From contig CBDBKI010000005.1 of NCBI GenBank assembly GCA_965206615.1, forward strand, positions 1,240,001 through 1,304,000: a DNA stretch of 64,000 nt, in the 5' to 3' direction. A program made the translations under genes and the position numbers. Positions 60,410 to 64,000 of the stretch are shown here, piece by piece. A model generated the notes under the pieces. The model searched no databases, had not been told where the DNA came from, and saw only the letters and a list, made by a program, of their open reading frames with translations. This DNA comes from VXNE01 sp965206615. GTDB lineage: Bacteria > Pseudomonadota > Gammaproteobacteria > Pseudomonadales > Azotimanducaceae. The first letter of the stretch is position 1. Every line of letters starts with the position of its first letter.

Positions 60410-62120
60410 TCAGAAGCCGACGGCGGCGCCTTCCGTCCGTGGATCCGCGACGCCGAGCAACTCGCCGTCCTTGCGCATCACGGAGTTTGCGTCCCCGATG
60501 CCGCGTCCCCACTGGATCGCGTCGATGTTCTGGTGCCCCATGGCGGCCAGGGCGGCCAGCGTGTCCGGGGAGAAGCCGAACTTCTCCACCATGACCCGGT
60601 CCGGCTGCCACTGATGGTGGAAGCGGGGCTTGCCGACGGCGTCGGAGAGGTCCCATGCCGTGGTCGATGACGTTCATCAACACCTGTAGCACCGTCGTGA
60701 TGATGGTGCTCCCGCCCGGCGATCCGGTGACGAACACCGGTTCGCCGTCGCGCAGGACGATCGTTGGCGTCATCGAGCTCAGCATGCGCTTGCCGGGCGC
60801 GATGGCGTTGGCCTCGTCGCCGAGCAGTCCAAAGGAGTTGGGCGTGTTCGGCTTGACGGAGAAGTCGTCCATTTCGTTGTTGAGCAGGAAGCCGGCGCCG
60901 GGAACGACGATCTTGGCGCCGTAGCTCAGGTTCAGAGTGGTGGTGTAGGCGACGGCGTTGCCGGCGGCGTCCATGACGGAGACGTGCGTGGTGTCCGGCG
61001 ACTCGTTCGGAATCGTCCCTGAACCGATGTCCGCCGACCGCGATGCGCGCGTCGGGTCGAAATCGGCGAAGCGGTGCGCTGCGTACGCCTTGTCGATGAG
61101 CGCGGCGACCGGCGTCGGGTAGAAGTCCGTGTCGCCCAGGTGATGTGCCCGGTCCGCGTACGCCCGACGTTCGGCCTCGATCATGCGGTGCATCGCGGCG
61201 GCGCTGCCGTAGCCGAAACCGGGGATGTCGTGGGGCTCGAGCATGTTCAGCATCTGCACCAGCAGGATTCCGCCCGATGACGGCGGCGGCATGGAGACGA
61301 TCTCGTGTCCGCGATAGGTGCCGCGGATCGGTTCGCGCCACACGGACTCGTACGAGGCCAGATCCTCGAGGGTGATGAGTCCCTCGCCGCGCTCCATCTC
61401 GGCGACCAGCAACTCGGCCGTCTCGCCCCGATAGAAGCCGTCGTGGCCAAGCTCCCGGATGCGTTCGAGCGTGGCCGCGAGGTCCTCCTGCACGAAGCGG
61501 TCTCCGGTGGCGAACGGCGCGCCGTCCGGCTTCGCGAATACGGCGCGGCTAGCCGCGTACGGCTCCAGGCGCGGCAGTTGGCGGCGGAACTGTCCGGCGA
61601 GGTCGTGGTCGAGGGGGAAGCCGTTCCGCGCCAAGGCGATGGCAGGGTCGATGACTTCGGAGCGCGGGAGCTTCCCGTAGCGTGCGTGGACGTCGAGGAG
61701 CCCCGCGACCGTCCCCGGCACGCCGACGGCCAGGTGCGAATGCGTCGAGAGCCCCGCGATCACGTCGCCGTCGGCGTCGAGGTACATGTCGTGATCGGCG
61801 CCGGCGGGTGCGCGCTCGCGGTGATCGTTGGTCACCAGCGTCCCATCGGCCAGTCTGATTACCATGAAGCCGCCACCGCCGATGTTGCCGGCGGATGGGT
61901 AGGTGACGGCGAGGGCGAATCCGGTGGCCACCGCCGCGTCGACAGCGTTGCCGCCGCGCCGGAGCACGCCGGTCCCGACCTCGGAGGCGAGGGCGGAACG
62001 TGACGCGATCATGCCGGTCTTGCCCCGGACTTCCGGCGGACTGGCCGCCTCGAGGCTCTGAACCGCCAACGTCGAAGTGATGCAAAGAAGCGCGAAGTGG
62101 CGCACGGGGTCTCCGGTCAC
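60410..62120 (-). pseudogene. Gamma-glutamyltransferase with a one-base frameshift
   Basis: The gene encodes an exported gamma-glutamyltransferase: a signal peptide FALLCITSTLAVQSLEA, GGNAVDAAVATGFALAVTYP near residue 55, SGNIGGGGF-like AGNIGGGGFMVIR, and the autocatalytic Thr in DTTHVSVMDAAGNAVA near 370. The first frame reads correctly to NVIDHGM near codon 488, then goes off frame near 60654 where one extra C/G appears in a GGG/CCC run. The proper C-terminus (MVEKFGFSPDTLAALAAMGH to the stop at 60410) lies in the next frame. Removing one base restores a full-length enzyme, so this is either a recent pseudogene or a sequencing error. Start GTG at 62120. Confidence 0.87.
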
Positions 62121-62221
62121 GGGGCCGCGCGATTATAGACGTGCGCTGGTGGACGAGGGCGTTTCGCGCCCTCGTCCCGCATGTTAGGTTGCCGGGGCCA
62201 GGAAACGTCGCAGGGGGTGCG

Positions 62222-63244
62222 GTGCAAGTGGGAGCGGACGAGTGGGGTGGGGGCGAATCATGCGCTTGGCGGGGAGCCGTGTGGCTCTGTCTGTTGCTGG
62301 TGGCTGGCGCCACGATGACGAGCGCACAGGAGACCGACTTGAACGAGATGGACGCGCAGGACGTACGGCGTCTGATGACCGAGTTTCGTGAACGGGCGCG
62401 CGTGCAGGCGGTGCAAGCCGAAGCCGTGATCGAACGCGCCGAAATCGAAGTCCGGCGCGACATCGTCTACCAGGCGATCGACGGCGTCGACGCGGAACGT
62501 CTGAGCCTCGACCTCTATCTGCCGGGCCCGGACCACCCGCCAGCGACCCGGGCTCGCATCGTGCTCTACCTGCACGGCGGCGGGTGGATGGCGGGCAGCA
62601 AGGCGCAGTCCTTCCTGCAACCGCTGGTGTTCCTCCCGGAGGGATTCGTTTTCGCTTCGGCCAACTACCGGTTCCGGCCGGCGGCAACGGTCGCCGACAT
62701 GGCGCAGAGCGCAGCGGACGCGGCCGGCTGGCTGGTGCGGAATGCGGCAGAGTTCGGCGGCGATCCGCACAACATCTTTCTCATTGGCCACTCCGCCGGC
62801 GCGCACCTCGTGTCGCTGCTCGGCACCAACGCCACGTTTCTCGAGAACGCGGGTGTGCCCCCGGCGGCGGTGCGGGGCGTGATATCCCTCGACACGGCCG
62901 TGTACGACCTGCCGAAGCTCATGGCGACCACGGCGGGTCCCATCCACGTGGATGTCTTCGGCGAGGATCCGAGCCTGCAGGAAGCAGTCTCCCCGTGGCA
63001 CCACGTGCGTTATGGGGCACCCCAGGGAGCGTTCCTGATCTTCTACTCGGACGGGCGTCCCGAGGGACTGACCCAGGCCATCCCGTTCGGCCGGAAACTA
63101 CGGGACGCCGGACACCTCGCGACCGTGGTCGAAGCCGTGGACCACGATCATGGGCAGGTCAACGATCTGCTGGGGACGGACGGGGACGTGCCGACGGCGC
63201 AGATCCTCGACTTCGTGCGGCGACGTGCGGGCGCGTCGGACTGA
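62222..63244 (+). CDS. Exported alpha/beta hydrolase (esterase/lipase-like)
   Basis: This 340-residue protein has a signal peptide (AVWLCLLLVAGATMTSA, residues about 19-35) and the hormone-sensitive-lipase-type fold: YLHGGGWMAGSK near 115-126 is the oxyanion HGGG, LIGHSAGAHLVSLLG near 182-196 the nucleophile Ser, with Asp in SDGRPEGLTQ near 276 and His in VDHDHGQVNDL near 312. A helical segment (MDAQDVRRLMTEFRERARVQ) precedes the domain. GTG at 62222 follows AGGGGG at a proper distance; the longer frame starting at 62141 is less likely. Confidence 0.85.
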   Translation: MQVGADEWGGGESCAWRGAVWLCLLLVAGATMTSAQETDLNEMDAQDVRRLMTEFRERARVQAVQAEAVIERAEIEVRRDIVYQAIDGVDAERLSLDLYLPGPDHPPATRARIVLYLHGGGWMAGSKAQSFLQPLVFLPEGFVFASANYRFRPAATVADMAQSAADAAGWLVRNAAEFGGDPHNIFLIGHSAGAHLVSLLGTNATFLENAGVPPAAVRGVISLDTAVYDLPKLMATTAGPIHVDVFGEDPSLQEAVSPWHHVRYGAPQGAFLIFYSDGRPEGLTQAIPFGRKLRDAGHLATVVEAVDHDHGQVNDLLGTDGDVPTAQILDFVRRRAGASD

Positions 63245-63266
63245 TCCGGGTCGGTCCGCCAGGGTT

Positions 63267-64000
63267 GTGAGTACGCGACCACCCGGTCCGGCGGCGCTGC
63301 GCCGCATCGCCCTGTCGCACCAGGGCCTCCTGGGCACGAGACGGCTCGGGAGCGGTCTGGCCGGCATGCGCAGCACGCTCGAGCGCCTCGGTTACGTGCA
63401 GATCGACACGATCTCCGTCGTTGCACGGGCCCACCATCACACTTTCTGGTCCCGGGTCTCCGGATACCAGGACGACCAGGTCAACCGGCTCATCCGGCGT
63501 GGCGAGGCCTTCGAGTACTGGGCGCATGCGGCCGCGTTTCTACCCATGCGCCACTACCGGTTCGCCCTGTCGACCATGAACGCCTACCGCAGGGGCGAGG
63601 AGCGCTGGGTGCGTTCGCGCGACGGAAGGCTGATGGGGGTCGTGCTCGACCGGATTCGCGAGGAAGGGCCGCTCAAGGTGCGCGACTTCGAGACGCCGGG
63701 GCAGCGGGGCTCGAAGGGGTGGTGGAACTGGAAGCCCGCGAAGGGCGCCCTGGAGCAGCTTTTCATGCAGGGCGACCTCATGAGCGTCGGGCGGGACGGC
63801 CTGGAGAAGGTCTACGATCTCCCCGAGCGCGTGCTGCCGCGGGACGCGGTGACGGTCGAGCCGTCGGTCGAGGAGCAGGCGGCGTACCTGATCGAAGGGA
63901 CGCTCCGCGCCCACGGATTCGCCGCGGCGCGTGCGTTCACCTACGGCATCCGTTACGGGGCGTCGCGCCGCGGGGCGACCAGGGCGGCGGTCAAGGCAGC
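63267..64000 (+). CDS. YcaQ-like winged-helix protein (DNA crosslink glycosylase family), partial
   Basis: The frame from GTG 63267 runs open to the window end (244 codons seen). It begins ALRRIALSHQGLLGTRRLGS, continues RSTLERLGYVQIDTISVVAR and EAFEYWAHAAAFLPMRHYRF, and has ETPGQRGSKGWWNWKPAKGA, all characteristic of the YcaQ/AlkZ-type HTH_42 family. These enzymes unhook interstrand crosslinks or remove bulky alkyl adducts; QID (residues about 50-52) resembles the QxD-type catalytic motif of AlkX/YcaQ. The C-terminus is outside the window. Confidence 0.85.
   Translation, partial: MSTRPPGPAALRRIALSHQGLLGTRRLGSGLAGMRSTLERLGYVQIDTISVVARAHHHTFWSRVSGYQDDQVNRLIRRGEAFEYWAHAAAFLPMRHYRFALSTMNAYRRGEERWVRSRDGRLMGVVLDRIREEGPLKVRDFETPGQRGSKGWWNWKPAKGALEQLFMQGDLMSVGRDGLEKVYDLPERVLPRDAVTVEPSVEEQAAYLIEGTLRAHGFAAARAFTYGIRYGASRRGATRAAVKA

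Overview
This is a 64 kb stretch of a high-GC (roughly two-thirds G+C by eye) proteobacterial chromosome. The adjacent mutY-yggX pair, the hisB-hisA overlap, the one-cysteine peroxiredoxin with a CnoX-like partner, and glycolate oxidase glcD-glcE-glcF point to a gammaproteobacterium. Sulfatase, DUF3604, phytanoyl-CoA dioxygenase, CaiB/BaiF CoA-transferase, SnoaL-like, LLM-oxidoreductase and AMP-ligase genes suit an uncultured, metabolically broad marine or symbiotic lineage; that lifestyle is inference. No rRNA, tRNA or CRISPR array was seen.

Layout. 0-17.6 kb: metabolic and transport genes, namely a VapC remnant, epoxide hydrolase, dimethylformamidase-like protein, sulfatase, an orphan Nmad3-like protein, an ABC ATPase with a giant permease/M1-aminopeptidase fusion, a DUF3604 protein, an MFS transporter, a DUF4153-like membrane protein, an LLM oxidoreductase and an APH-like kinase. 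17.6-25.9 kb: a defence and toxin-antitoxin island. It holds a Phd antitoxin with a broken PIN toxin, an intact VapBC pair with a readable promoter and operator, a second LLM oxidoreductase, and an MmeI-like restriction-modification gene with a frameshifted C-terminus. That gene is flanked by two convergent Xre/RES toxin-antitoxin modules, one of which is translationally coupled to a polyglycine-rich protein. 26-35.6 kb: redox and folding genes, a dioxygenase, a CoA-transferase, glcDEF and an atypical dihydroorotase.

35.6-37.9 kb: a RAYT (IS200-like Y1 transposase) flanked by arrays of a short repeat with core GGGACACCCAC. One array truncates a PIN toxin gene and the other appears to have removed the stop codon of a SnoaL-like gene. 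The same core recurs upstream of mutY (50.3 kb) and across the dppB/dppC junction (51.9 kb), so the family looks dispersed. 38-48.5 kb: two AMP-dependent ligases, a truncated DUF4143 ATPase, a PspC-like protein, a glutamine synthetase-like gene with an amidotransferase, and peroxiredoxin/CnoX. 48.7-64 kb: yggX-mutY, a divergent dipeptide/oligopeptide ABC transporter, a Uma2 nuclease, hisB-hisA, Hsp20, an SDR, a frameshifted gamma-glutamyltransferase, an esterase and a partial YcaQ-like gene.

The strongest leads are the repeat/RAYT network, the Xre/RES-bracketed MmeI locus with its glycine-rich co-operon protein, and several enzymes with altered catalytic residues (Gln for the first zinc His in the dihydroorotase, Cys for Ser in an alpha/beta hydrolase, Gly for Asp in a VapC remnant).
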